Made by a program: the position numbers and the translations under genes. DNA of 10,783 nucleotides from Afipia sp. (GTDB taxonomy: Bacteria; Pseudomonadota; Alphaproteobacteria; Rhizobiales; Xanthobacteraceae): contig JAGVII010000812.1 in NCBI GenBank assembly GCA_020056155.1, positions 1 through 10,783 on the forward strand. Reading direction: 5' to 3'. The notes under the pieces were generated by a model. The model was not told the origin of the DNA and did no database searches. It was given only the letters and a program-made list of their open reading frames with translations. Of the stretch, positions 1 to 6,742 are shown piece after piece. Numbering within the stretch: the first letter of the stretch is position 1; each line of letters opens with the position of its first letter.

Positions 1-193
1 AAACCGGAGAGTTTGCTGCGGCGGCGCGCCGAACCCATTCGTTTTCGTCGAGATCAACGTTGGTGCCGTTCCAATGCATGACGCGATAGTTCGGCATTTC
101 TCTGGACCATGTGTCGAGATAACGGCCGAACGGATCCGCATAGGGCGGCATGTCGTCAAAATAGACGCGGTGGAGAATGCGCGGGTTTTGCAC
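1..193 (-). CDS. Glycosyltransferase of the DXD sugar-binding-region family (GT32-like), N-terminal part
   Basis: This is the first 64 codons of a gene that leaves the window at base 1. Translation starts VQNPRILHRVYFDDMPPYAD, and further on has the piece EMPNYRVMHWNGTNVDL. Proteins of the Gly_transf_sug/GT32 group (PF04488) typically begin with IPKIIHQIWFG followed by a W...PDYEY..W segment, and the match is clear. The DXD catalytic motif would lie outside the window. I chose the GTG at 193-191: an in-frame TAG lies just upstream and AGGAG (207-203) is 9 nt away. It lies 62 bp downstream of rfbF on the same strand, so it is probably co-transcribed. Its role would be sugar transfer in surface-polysaccharide assembly; donor and acceptor cannot be told. 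Confidence 0.8.
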   Translation of the reverse strand, partial: MQNPRILHRVYFDDMPPYADPFGRYLDTWSREMPNYRVMHWNGTNVDLDENEWVRRAAAANSPV

Positions 194-255
194 TGCCAGG
201 AACTCCTAGGCGTCAGCTTTTAAGGCGTTTATAACGGGACGAGGATGGGGTGAAA

Positions 256-1032
256 CTACCACTGTTTCCAAGGCGCGGCGCCCGAAGCCCACAGTTCTTC
301 CAAGCGCGACTTGTCCCGAACCGTGTCCATGGGCTGCCAGAACCCCTCGTGCAGAACGACGCCCAGCTGACCGTCGCGGGCGAGGCCTTCCATGGCGCCC
401 TGTTCCCAAACCGCTGTCGTGTCGTTTTCGATGTAGTCGCCGACTTTCGGCGACAGCACGAAGAAGCCGCAGTTGATCCAGCCACCGTCGCCGGCCGGCT
501 TTTCACGGAAACCGCGCACCATATCGCCTTCCAGTTCCAGGGAACCAAAACGGCCTGGCGGTTGTGCGCCGGTCACGGTGGCCAGTCGGTCGGACTTTTC
601 GTGAGCTTCGATCCCAGCGGCGATATCGACATCGCCGACGCCATCGCCATAGGTCATGCAGAAATAATCATCACCTGCGACATAGGGCAGGATGCGTTTG
701 ATGCGGCCGCCGGTCATCGTCAGTTCGCCGGTATCAACCAAAGTAATTTTCCAAGGCTCTGCTGCGGCGTTGTGCACCTCCCTCGAATTATTCTTTAAAT
801 CGATTGTTACGTCAGACCGGTGCAGGAAATAGTTGTTAAAATACTCCTTGATCACATAGCCTTTGTAGCCAAGGCAGATAACGAACTCCGTGATTCCGTG
901 GGCACTGTACATCTTCATGATGTGCCACAGGACAGGCATTCCCCCGATCTCGACCATCGGTTTGGGGCGTGTGCCAGTCTCTTCTGCGAGGCGCGTGCCT
1001 AAGCCGCCGGCAAGAATTACCGCTTTGGTCAT
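256..1032 (-). CDS. rfbF: Glucose-1-phosphate cytidylyltransferase
   Basis: It makes CDP-glucose and pyrophosphate from CTP and glucose-1-phosphate in the cytoplasm, the entry step to CDP-linked dideoxy- and branched sugars of O antigens. The 258-aa product has the usual family length. It shows the nucleotide-binding GGLGTRL (9-15) with RPKPM (22-26), the metal/sugar-site segment YGDGVGD (128-134), and the family signature EKPAGDGGWINCGFF (177-191), where the common INGGFF reads INCGFF. The C-terminus LWASGAAPWKQW is typical, so the gene is complete. An in-frame ATG 24 codons upstream exists, but the MTKAVILAGG start at 1032 fits the family and has AGGGG just upstream. CDP-glucose 4,6-dehydratase (rfbG), its usual partner, is not in the window and may lie further left. 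Confidence 0.95.
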   Translation of the reverse strand: MTKAVILAGGLGTRLAEETGTRPKPMVEIGGMPVLWHIMKMYSAHGITEFVICLGYKGYVIKEYFNNYFLHRSDVTIDLKNNSREVHNAAAEPWKITLVDTGELTMTGGRIKRILPYVAGDDYFCMTYGDGVGDVDIAAGIEAHEKSDRLATVTGAQPPGRFGSLELEGDMVRGFREKPAGDGGWINCGFFVLSPKVGDYIENDTTAVWEQGAMEGLARDGQLGVVLHEGFWQPMDTVRDKSRLEELWASGAAPWKQW

Positions 1033-1128
1033 ACGATCCCCTATGTGTGTCGGCCCCGATAGCGGTGCAGATAGCTGAGCCAAGCATGAACCGCAATAAG
1101 GCAACCCGCTTGTTAACCGAGCAATTAT

Positions 1129-1695
1129 TTATTTGAACAGCTCTGGACGCTTCAGCATGAGGGCTTGAGCGGCAATCAGGGTTTTTCCATCTTCCAACGT
1201 GCCAGAAACTGCGAGGCGACCTAAAAAACTCAACGTCAATTCGTGAACGACTATCTGTTCATTCTCTTCCTCGATGCCTCCGCCTGCGGCTATGCGATCC
1301 TGTGTCGCGTAAGGGGCGAGGAAGATGGCGACCCGCTCTGTGGACAGGCCGGGCATGGTCCATAGTTTGACTACCAACTCGAGTTCGCCGAGCTGAAGGC
1401 CAGCTTCCTCAAGTGCTTCTCTTCGTGCTGCGGCTTCATATGACTCTTCATCATCAACCATGCCTGCGGGCAATTCCAGAAGATGCGCTCCCTGTTCTGC
1501 CAAGAGAACGGCCGGGCGAGGCATCGATACAAGAATGCAGGTCTTTCTGTCCTCGTCGTATGGCAAGACTGCAGAAGACACACCGTGGTGTTCGACAGTG
1601 CGCCGCCAAGTGCTTTCGTCCGGATGTCGTACGACGATTTCGTCCAGGCTGCTCCAGCCTTTGATGATCGGACTGCGCCGGATGACTTTGCTCAT
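1129..1695 (-). CDS. Nudix hydrolase (ADP-ribose / GDP-mannose pyrophosphatase type)
   Basis: The predicted protein has 188 aa. A complete Nudix box, GX5EX7REUXEEXGU, is visible at 78-100 (G-MVDDE-E-SYEAAAR-REALEEAGL), which binds Mg2+ and hydrolyses nucleoside diphosphates linked to another group. The ELPAG just before the box and the overall length resemble the ADP-ribose pyrophosphatase/NudK branch; the substrate is not determined by what I can see. I chose the start MSKVIRRSP at 1695. An in-frame ATG nine codons earlier has no ribosome site, and AGG lies upstream of the chosen one. It lies 96 bp upstream of rfbF on the same strand. A housekeeping role or control of a sugar-nucleotide pool are both possible. 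An 81-bp gap separates it from the divergent methyltransferase gene. Confidence 0.9.
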   Translation of the reverse strand: MSKVIRRSPIIKGWSSLDEIVVRHPDESTWRRTVEHHGVSSAVLPYDEDRKTCILVSMPRPAVLLAEQGAHLLELPAGMVDDEESYEAAARREALEEAGLQLGELELVVKLWTMPGLSTERVAIFLAPYATQDRIAAGGGIEEENEQIVVHELTLSFLGRLAVSGTLEDGKTLIAAQALMLKRPELFK

Positions 1696-1776
1696 GGGGG
1701 TGAACCTAGCTCTGGATTCCATTAGCGCACAGCCCTAAACGATGCCGTGGCTGCCTTTTGCGGCATAGGCTAATCG

Positions 1777-2667
1777 TTGGAACGGAAAGAGAAAACGTTG
1801 TTTAAGCGTCGTGAGCATGTTCCCGCGAAATTTTCGCACGAACTCCCGCTTCTGAGTTTGGATGAAATTGTCGGACTCGATCGCTATCAATTCGAGCGCC
1901 GCGCGCGTGCGCGCGCTGCGAGTGCGTATCTCGGAGATGGCGTCGTCCTGTGCCGCGTCATGGGCCGTTACAAGCTCTATGTGTCGGGCCGAGATGTGGG
2001 TTTCGGAGCCCATGTTGTTATGGACGGGATATGGGAGCCTTGGATTCCTGCGTTTATGGGGCGTCAAATCAAGTCGGGCATGCATGTCGCCGATGTCGGT
2101 GCAAACCATGGCTATTATACCGTCTTGATGGCGGAACTTGTCGGTCCTGCCGGCCGGGTCCTTGCGGTGGAGCCGCATCCGGAGACCTGCCAGCTCCTGA
2201 GGAAGTCAGTTGACGTCAACGGCTATGCCGGTCGAACCGATGTGGTCGAATGCGCGGTCGGAGAATTTGCGGGAGAGACATTGACGCTTTTCGTGCCAGA
2301 GAACGAGCCCAAGAACGCCCATGTTTTGCACGAGGCGAGGGAGGGGGCGCTGAGCATCAGGAGTGAGCGTCTGGGAGACTTGCTCGCAGGCTGGCCCAAG
2401 ATCGACTTCATAAAGATTGACGTGGAGGGGGCCGAAGAGGCAGCACTTTCTGGCGCGGCGCAGCTAATCGAGCGGGATCGGCCGATGTTGCTGCTTGAAT
2501 ACAACATTTATCGCTGCCGAAATCCGGAAGGACTTCTATCGTGGTTGATCGCGCTTTATGGCGATCTGGAGGAACTGGATCTGACTGGCACCCTGAGGCC
2601 GGTTTCCCGGAGCGATCTTCTGGATCGCGCCCATACTGAGGACTGGATGCTTTACTGCAGCCGTTGA
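1777..2667 (+). CDS. FkbM-family methyltransferase (copy 1)
   Basis: This is a SAM-dependent methyltransferase of the FkbM family, whose members mostly O-methylate sugars or polyketides. The 296-aa protein has SAM-binding motif I DVGANHGYYT (106-115), the acidic loop VEPHPE (131-136) and the family-typical DFIKIDVEGAE (210-220). The first ~100 residues form an extra N-terminal part rich in Arg (RRARARAAS, about 41-49) not seen in the second copy. No ATG fits the N-terminus. TTG at 1777 has a weak AGG upstream; a second TTG at 1798, preceded by GGAAAGAG, is an equally possible start. Its place in a polysaccharide locus suggests it methylates a glycan residue, which is an inference. It is divergent from the Nudix gene and convergent with the small gene at 2690-2944 (22 bp apart). 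Confidence 0.88.
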   Translation: MERKEKTLFKRREHVPAKFSHELPLLSLDEIVGLDRYQFERRARARAASAYLGDGVVLCRVMGRYKLYVSGRDVGFGAHVVMDGIWEPWIPAFMGRQIKSGMHVADVGANHGYYTVLMAELVGPAGRVLAVEPHPETCQLLRKSVDVNGYAGRTDVVECAVGEFAGETLTLFVPENEPKNAHVLHEAREGALSIRSERLGDLLAGWPKIDFIKIDVEGAEEAALSGAAQLIERDRPMLLLEYNIYRCRNPEGLLSWLIALYGDLEELDLTGTLRPVSRSDLLDRAHTEDWMLYCSR

Positions 2668-2689
2668 TGGGGCGCTGTCTCGTCAAAGC

Positions 2690-2944
2690 CTAGACCAGAT
2701 GATCGAATTCAGCTCTCAGGACCTGGTCTTTGAAATCCTGCAGAGTCGTGCCGTCCGACAGTCCGAAGCGTTCGAGCTTCGTGAACTGCGTCTTGATGGC
2801 TTCCAAGTCTGCGTTGCCGTCACGTCTCGCGATGAACCAGTCGAAGTAGTCGAGCCCGCATTCTTGGTAGGTCGATCCGAGTTGAGCCAGGATGATGCGT
2901 TTCGCCCGAACGAGGGCCGAGAATTCTGGTGTAGGCGCTGTCAT
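2690..2944 (-). CDS. Small protein of unknown function (84 aa)
   Basis: I do not recognise this protein. It reads MTAPTPEFSALVRAKRIILA and ends in QVLRAEFDHLV. It is probably mainly alpha-helical, soluble, with no signal peptide or membrane segment. The codons have the G/C-rich third positions of the real genes around it, which is why I take this frame over the overlapping plus-strand frame (2699-3004). The start is unsure: ATG at 2944 and GTG at 2959 are in frame, and neither has a good ribosome site. It stands alone, convergent with FkbM copy 1 and divergent from FkbM copy 2. Confidence 0.5.
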   Translation of the reverse strand: MTAPTPEFSALVRAKRIILAQLGSTYQECGLDYFDWFIARRDGNADLEAIKTQFTKLERFGLSDGTTLQDFKDQVLRAEFDHLV

Positions 2945-3030
2945 TGGGTGTGGGAACACTACGGCTTTGAAAATGAGAGCGGGCGAGGAGTAAAGCGCCC
3001 TTAGCGTATCTTATCGAGGCTTGCGCCTGG

Positions 3031-3049
3031 ACCTCGCCGATGACGAGGT
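3031..3049. repeat. Short inverted repeat in the intergenic region before FkbM copy 2
   Basis: ACCTCG (3031-3036) and CGAGGT (3044-3049) form a perfect 6-bp inverted repeat around a 7-nt loop. It lies in the 260-bp gap between the divergent small gene (2944) and FkbM copy 2 (3205), with a second tiny hairpin AGGC-TTGC-GCCT just before it (3017-3028). It could be an operator or an RNA hairpin, or arise by chance. I see no clear sigma-70 promoter or other feature in this gap. Confidence 0.3.
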
Positions 3050-3204
3050 TCGAAGCTCAATCGTCCGGGTTATATAGGACAGGCAGGGTGGGGCGAAAGA
3101 GTGGATGGGCGTGAAGAGCAAGCGTTCTTTCTTATTCCCAACGAATTTCAGTGCTGAGTGTCTCAGTCCTTCTAATGTGAAGCGTTAGGGTCTTCGGGGG
3201 TTTT

Positions 3205-4032
3205 ATGGATCGGCAGTATTTTTATCTTGGACGAAATAGGGCGCTTACCCGACTAAAGACGGGGCAGCCCTTCTTTGTCGATACGGCGGACTCAGCTATT
3301 ACGCCATGGATCGTAATGCATGGGGTCTGGGAAACATTCGCCGACGACATCGTCAGTTCCTACGTCAAGCCGGGGATGACAATCATCGATGTTGGCGCGA
3401 ACGTAGGATACTACACCGTCAAATGGGGCGACATGGTCGGTTCCCAAGGGCGGGTGCTGGCGGTTGAAGCCAATCCTGCCACTGCACGTCTGCTCCGCGA
3501 AAATGTCGCTTTGAACGGTCTTGCCGGCCGGTGCGAGGTTCATGTGGTCGCGGCGGGCGTCCAAGAAGGGACGGCGACGCTGCGGGTGCCGATGTGGAAC
3601 GGGGGAGGAGCTTCCTTCATAAGGGACGTTGGGCGTCAAGACGTGGCGGACATTGAGGTCGCCGTCATGCCGCTCGATCGGCTGTTTCCCGATCTGAAGA
3701 ATGTGGATCTGATCAAGATCGATGTCGAAGGCGTTGAGCCGGAAGTGCTTTCGGGCGCGCGCCGTATTATCGAAGCCAGTCCGAAATGCGCATTTCACAT
3801 CGAGGTGCATGCTTTCTGGGAAAGCCAATACGGATCAGTCAAGGCTGTGCTTGAGCCAATATCCCTGAATAGATCGATTTTTTTAATGAAGCCGAACGGA
3901 ACCATCGCTCCGGTGGCGATAGACGACATCGCAGACTACGCAGCGGTTCAGCCTGGTGGAATTGCTGATGTCTTCATCTGTCCTGCGCACGAAGATTACA
4001 TATGGCGTGTCTCGTCCTACATGGATCGATAA
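3205..4032 (+). CDS. FkbM-family methyltransferase (copy 2)
   Basis: This is a 275-aa SAM-dependent methyltransferase with the same family landmarks as copy 1: motif I IDVGANVGYYT (61-71), VEANP (87-91) and VDLIKIDVEGVEPE (167-180). The shorter N-terminus and different C-terminal third (from about 200) suggest another acceptor, so this is not a simple recent duplication. The ATG at 3205 has GGGGG 4 nt upstream and a weaker AGGG further up. The likely role is O-methylation of a sugar in the polysaccharide made by this locus (inference from context). Downstream the sequence turns into a decayed copy of the same family in the opposite orientation. The same reading frame stays open for 38 codons after the TAA, but I see no reason to extend the gene. 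Confidence 0.9.
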   Translation: MDRQYFYLGRNRALTRLKTGQPFFVDTADSAITPWIVMHGVWETFADDIVSSYVKPGMTIIDVGANVGYYTVKWGDMVGSQGRVLAVEANPATARLLRENVALNGLAGRCEVHVVAAGVQEGTATLRVPMWNGGGASFIRDVGRQDVADIEVAVMPLDRLFPDLKNVDLIKIDVEGVEPEVLSGARRIIEASPKCAFHIEVHAFWESQYGSVKAVLEPISLNRSIFLMKPNGTIAPVAIDDIADYAAVQPGGIADVFICPAHEDYIWRVSSYMDR

Positions 4033-4131
4033 TTGTCGTCGTCACGAAATGTCGTCCATATCCCAACCATCATCACGCCCGTGTTTCTGGATCGTGATCG
4101 TGACTGGGTGCAAGGTGGCGTCGCCGTTTTT

Positions 4132-4774
4132 TCAGGACGCGTCGACTAAAAGCTCGGACAGGTTTTCGACATGTTCATCCGGGCAGAAAAAGAAGTAATC
4201 TTCGCTGAGGAATCATCCCGCAAGGAACTGCTCTATTTCATCCAATCCAATTCCCTTTAAGCGACTTTCATGCGTGACCGCAAATGCATTCGGGGCCTTG
4301 CCCGGTAGCGGATAAATGGCGTCGAACGGCCGATATTTCTGTCAGCGGTGAAGATTAAGCTCCAAAATGATCGCGCACCCCGGAGAGCGCTAGAGCGTCT
4401 CCTGAGCGCCTTCCAGAATCATGGGCTCGAAACCTTCGGCATCCAACTTGATCAGAACGACAGGTGGACTGCCGGCCATCTTGGAACCGAGCGTGTGGAC
4501 CTCGCCAGCGCAGGAGTAATCAGAAGGGCCGTCCGCCACCAAGCTCGCTTGAGCGTGGTTCCCGCGGCTGAAGGGCCGGGATAGAGACGCCGATCAGGTC
4601 CCCCAGTGCGACCTTGTGCAGCGCGGTCGACAGTCTGTTTCGCATGCTGTTTCGTTCAACGAACGGGTTTATCTCGGGATTTGGTTCGAAGGCGACCGAC
4701 AGACCGGAGGGGCCTACCAGAGAAGGGAGCTTGACCGTGCGGTATCCCATGTGGGCACCGAGTATCCGGCTGCG
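4132..4774 (-). pseudogene. Decayed FkbM-family methyltransferase (third copy)
   Basis: Reading the minus strand gives family landmarks in two frames. The first frame has LGAHMGYRTVKLPSLVG (the motif I region, with GAH for GAN), then AFEPNPE and HKVALGD, and ends at a TGA at 4522-4520. A frameshift at about 4525-4540 leads to the second frame with VVLIKLDAEGFEPMILEGAQ, the family-typical IK-D-EG segment. That frame is then broken by TAG (4392-4390), TGA (4344-4342) and TGA (4215-4213). Coding-like sequence still continues across the stops (RPFDAIYPLPGKAPNAFAV, then LSEDYFFFCPDEHVENL) to a final TGA at 4134-4132. The N-terminal ~60 residues before motif I are missing, with a TAA at 4777-4775. 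No functional enzyme can be made from it. It points to past gain and loss of methylation genes here. Confidence 0.85.
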
Positions 4775-4819
4775 TTAGCGCCTAACCATCGTATAGAGGA
4801 TAGAAGGGGTCGGGCCATT

Positions 4820-5198
4820 TTATTGTAACGAGGCGAGGTATCCTCGAAGTTCATTCAGCTCTTCTGCAAATCGTTGCCCGCCAAATTTATAAACATTGGC
4901 GAAGATTTGATCAAGTGTGGCATGGCTTTAGCCCAAAACCCGTTATGAGTCGAGAAACGTCCGTTACTGCCTTCTTAATATTAGATCTGCGTAATCGGAG
5001 TGCGTATTGTAGCGTCGAATGATCTCCACTTTCTAACAATGCGCCGACCAATCACGACTGAATTTCTTTAAACCTATCAGTTCAAGAGCTTCGAAAGGCG
5101 ACTTTCGCTCTGTAGTGTTAAGATTTTGACGCGGGGACTTGAAGCGCTCGAGAGATATAGCGGATCGAAATGGCGGCGCATCTTCGACCCGATCTAGG
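4820..5198 (-). pseudogene. Degraded coding relic, family not recognised
   Basis: This stretch has no intact gene and is visibly richer in A/T than its neighbours. On the minus strand, protein-like pieces appear in different frames. One frame runs through SPRQNLNTTERKSPFEALEL and IGLKKFSRDWSAHC to a TAG at 5035-5033, then continues KVEIIRRYNTHSDYADLI to a TAA at 4966-4964. Another, from 4921 to a TAA at 4822-4820, reads LDQIFANVYKFGGQRFAEEL plus NELRGYLASLQ and looks like a natural C-terminus. The pieces may come from one gene broken by stops and at least one frameshift, lying upstream of the FkbM pseudogene in the same direction. I cannot name the family. Chance open frames remain possible. 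Confidence 0.35.
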
Positions 5199-6059
5199 CT
5201 AGGCGATTCGTGAAACAACGGCCCCGAGGAAATGAATTTGCCCATGAAGCATTCCGTGCTGGACCCACAGCCGAAGCTCGGCTGTCTGATTGGTAAGCCA
5301 TGATCTCGTCATTTCGATTTTGTATCGGCCAGCTTTTTCTATCTTGTAGAAACCCGTCGTCGTATCTTCGGCGTGGCCCCAATCGAATCTAAGATCGACC
5401 ACGTCATCGAAAACGAGAAAGTCGAACTCTGCTTCGATTTTCCATTCGCCTGATGTGAGTGTGATATCGGGGCCATATACCAGTATGCGGCCTCGCCCTA
5501 TCAGATCGATTTCCGGGGAGCCGCCCTCGCGTTCCTGACCCAAAGTGTAGGAGAAGATATCGGGCGTCCAAGTCGCTGTGGCGTTTGCGGCAACGGGGAG
5601 GGATCCATAATGGCTGAGCGCGTGCGTGCCCCTGTCGTCCTTCGCGTGGGAAACGGCCGGTTCTGCGCCCATGACGGCATTGACAACCGTCGATAGATCA
5701 TCGACCGGCGCGGCCCCGTGCAAAGTCAGATAGTTCGCGAACGCGAGCCAGGTCGAAAGTTTGGAAACCGCCTCTCTGGGCCGGAACGTAATCGCGGCGG
5801 CCATCATGGCCTCGACTGAGTCCTCAAAGGAGCGTGTATGGACGATGATCCACTGATGCGGGTCCAGTCCGCCGACGGCCGCTGGATGATCGACGACGAC
5901 CAACTCGCCTTCCGGTGGCGGTGCCTGCTCCTGGCGCTCTCCGCGGCGATCCTGAAGGGTCATGCCGGCTGTCGCAGCCATGTCGCGCAGGTGTGACATG
6001 ATGCTATCTTCGTGCGTGGAGGGAAGAAGCCAGATGTGGTTTCGGCGGATGGAGATCAT
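5199..6059 (-). CDS. Unknown protein with C-terminal beta-sandwich-like domain, coupled to kpsT
   Basis: I do not recognise a named family. The 286-aa protein has no signal peptide or membrane segment, so it is probably cytoplasmic. The N-terminal half (to about 120) starts MISIRRNHIWLLPSTHEDSI and looks alpha/beta. A middle segment contains HALSHYGSLP and ATATWTPDIFSY. From about 187, short alternating strands (ILVYGPDITLTSGEWKIEAE, then AELRLWVQHGMLHG and FLGAVVSRIA at the very end) suggest a beta-sandwich like those that bind carbohydrate. By eye this part resembles the C-terminus of the radical SAM protein at 8895-10598. Its ATG overlaps the kpsT stop (ATGA), so the two are very likely translated together. 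The inference is a cytoplasmic partner of the exporter that recognises or handles the glycan. Good codon bias argues that the gene is real. Confidence 0.8.
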   Translation of the reverse strand: MISIRRNHIWLLPSTHEDSIMSHLRDMAATAGMTLQDRRGERQEQAPPPEGELVVVDHPAAVGGLDPHQWIIVHTRSFEDSVEAMMAAAITFRPREAVSKLSTWLAFANYLTLHGAAPVDDLSTVVNAVMGAEPAVSHAKDDRGTHALSHYGSLPVAANATATWTPDIFSYTLGQEREGGSPEIDLIGRGRILVYGPDITLTSGEWKIEAEFDFLVFDDVVDLRFDWGHAEDTTTGFYKIEKAGRYKIEMTRSWLTNQTAELRLWVQHGMLHGQIHFLGAVVSRIA

Positions 6060-6742
6060 CTGGCCCGTAGCCAGCCGTATATGTCTACGGCCTGTTCAAT
6101 GTCGTCGAACATTTTTGTGCGCCCGCCGTCTATGATCAGGGCGCGATCGCACAACCTTGAGATCATGCTCATGTCGTGAGAGGCCATGAGGAAGGCGCGA
6201 TCGCCGCGGCGCTCGAAAAGCTCTTCCTGACATTTTTGCTGAAACCGGGCATCGCCCACGGCGACGAGTTCGTCGATTAGATAGCAGTCGAATTCGATGG
6301 CCAGGGAAAGACCGAACGCCAAGCGTGCGCGCATCCCAGATGAGTAGTGTTTTACGGGCTGACGCAACTTCAATCCCAGCTCTGCGAAATCATCGACGCG
6401 GGCGAGGAGGTTCTGGAAGTCCTTATCATATAGGCGAGACAGAAAACGGATGTTGTCCATGCCGGACAGGCTGCCTTGGAAGCCGCCTCCGAAGCCGATG
6501 GGCCAAGATGGCCTCACATGCCAGTTGACTTGGCCAGAACTCGCGCCGAGCACGCCACCCAATATTTTTATCAAAGTCGACTTGCCCTGGCCGTTCCTGC
6601 CAAGAACGGCCAGCCGCCCTTGGCAGGGCAGGTTGAATGTCAGGTCGTGAAAAAGAGGCTTTCTGCTCGGCGCCTCGATATAGCGCTTGGAGAGGCCCAC
6701 GACGGAAAGCGCCGCGGGAACGGCGACTTCATTGAGGGTCAT
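6056..6742 (-). CDS. kpsT: Capsular polysaccharide ABC transporter ATPase (KpsT family)
   Basis: This is the cytoplasmic ATPase that powers polysaccharide export through KpsM. The 228-aa product carries Walker A GRNGQGKST (48-56), a Q-loop region GFGGGFQG (83-90), the ABC signature YSSGMRARL (123-131) with the SSGM form common in KpsT/Wzt proteins, Walker B CYLIDELVAVGD (143-154) and the switch His in SHD (178-180). It has the short KpsT-type length and lacks the C-terminal glycan-binding domain found in O8/O9a-type Wzt proteins. I chose ATG at 6742 because it overlaps the kpsE stop as ATGA; an in-frame start 13 codons earlier would overlap kpsE further. Its own stop overlaps the next gene in the same way. 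Confidence 0.95.
   Translation of the reverse strand: MTLNEVAVPAALSVVGLSKRYIEAPSRKPLFHDLTFNLPCQGRLAVLGRNGQGKSTLIKILGGVLGASSGQVNWHVRPSWPIGFGGGFQGSLSGMDNIRFLSRLYDKDFQNLLARVDDFAELGLKLRQPVKHYSSGMRARLAFGLSLAIEFDCYLIDELVAVGDARFQQKCQEELFERRGDRAFLMASHDMSMISRLCDRALIIDGGRTKMFDDIEQAVDIYGWLRAR

Noticed and set aside
250..798. A 182-codon plus-strand open frame
   Set aside because: It lies antisense inside rfbF, whose protein has all family motifs. The frame is a by-product of the GC-rich codon pattern.
1899..1920. Alternating CG/GC run resembling a palindrome or Z-DNA tract
   Set aside because: It encodes the Arg/Ala-rich segment of FkbM copy 1 and is explained by codon use for those residues.
2699..3004. 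A 101-codon plus-strand open frame opposite the small gene
   Set aside because: The minus-strand frame has the better third-position bias and a more protein-like composition. Only one can be real and this one has no ribosome site.
4033..4149. Open extension of 38 codons directly after the stop of FkbM copy 2, in the same frame
   Set aside because: FkbM copy 2 is already complete at its TAA. The extension overlaps the 3' end of the minus-strand pseudogene and I see no readthrough signal. It may be a worn remnant but cannot be supported.
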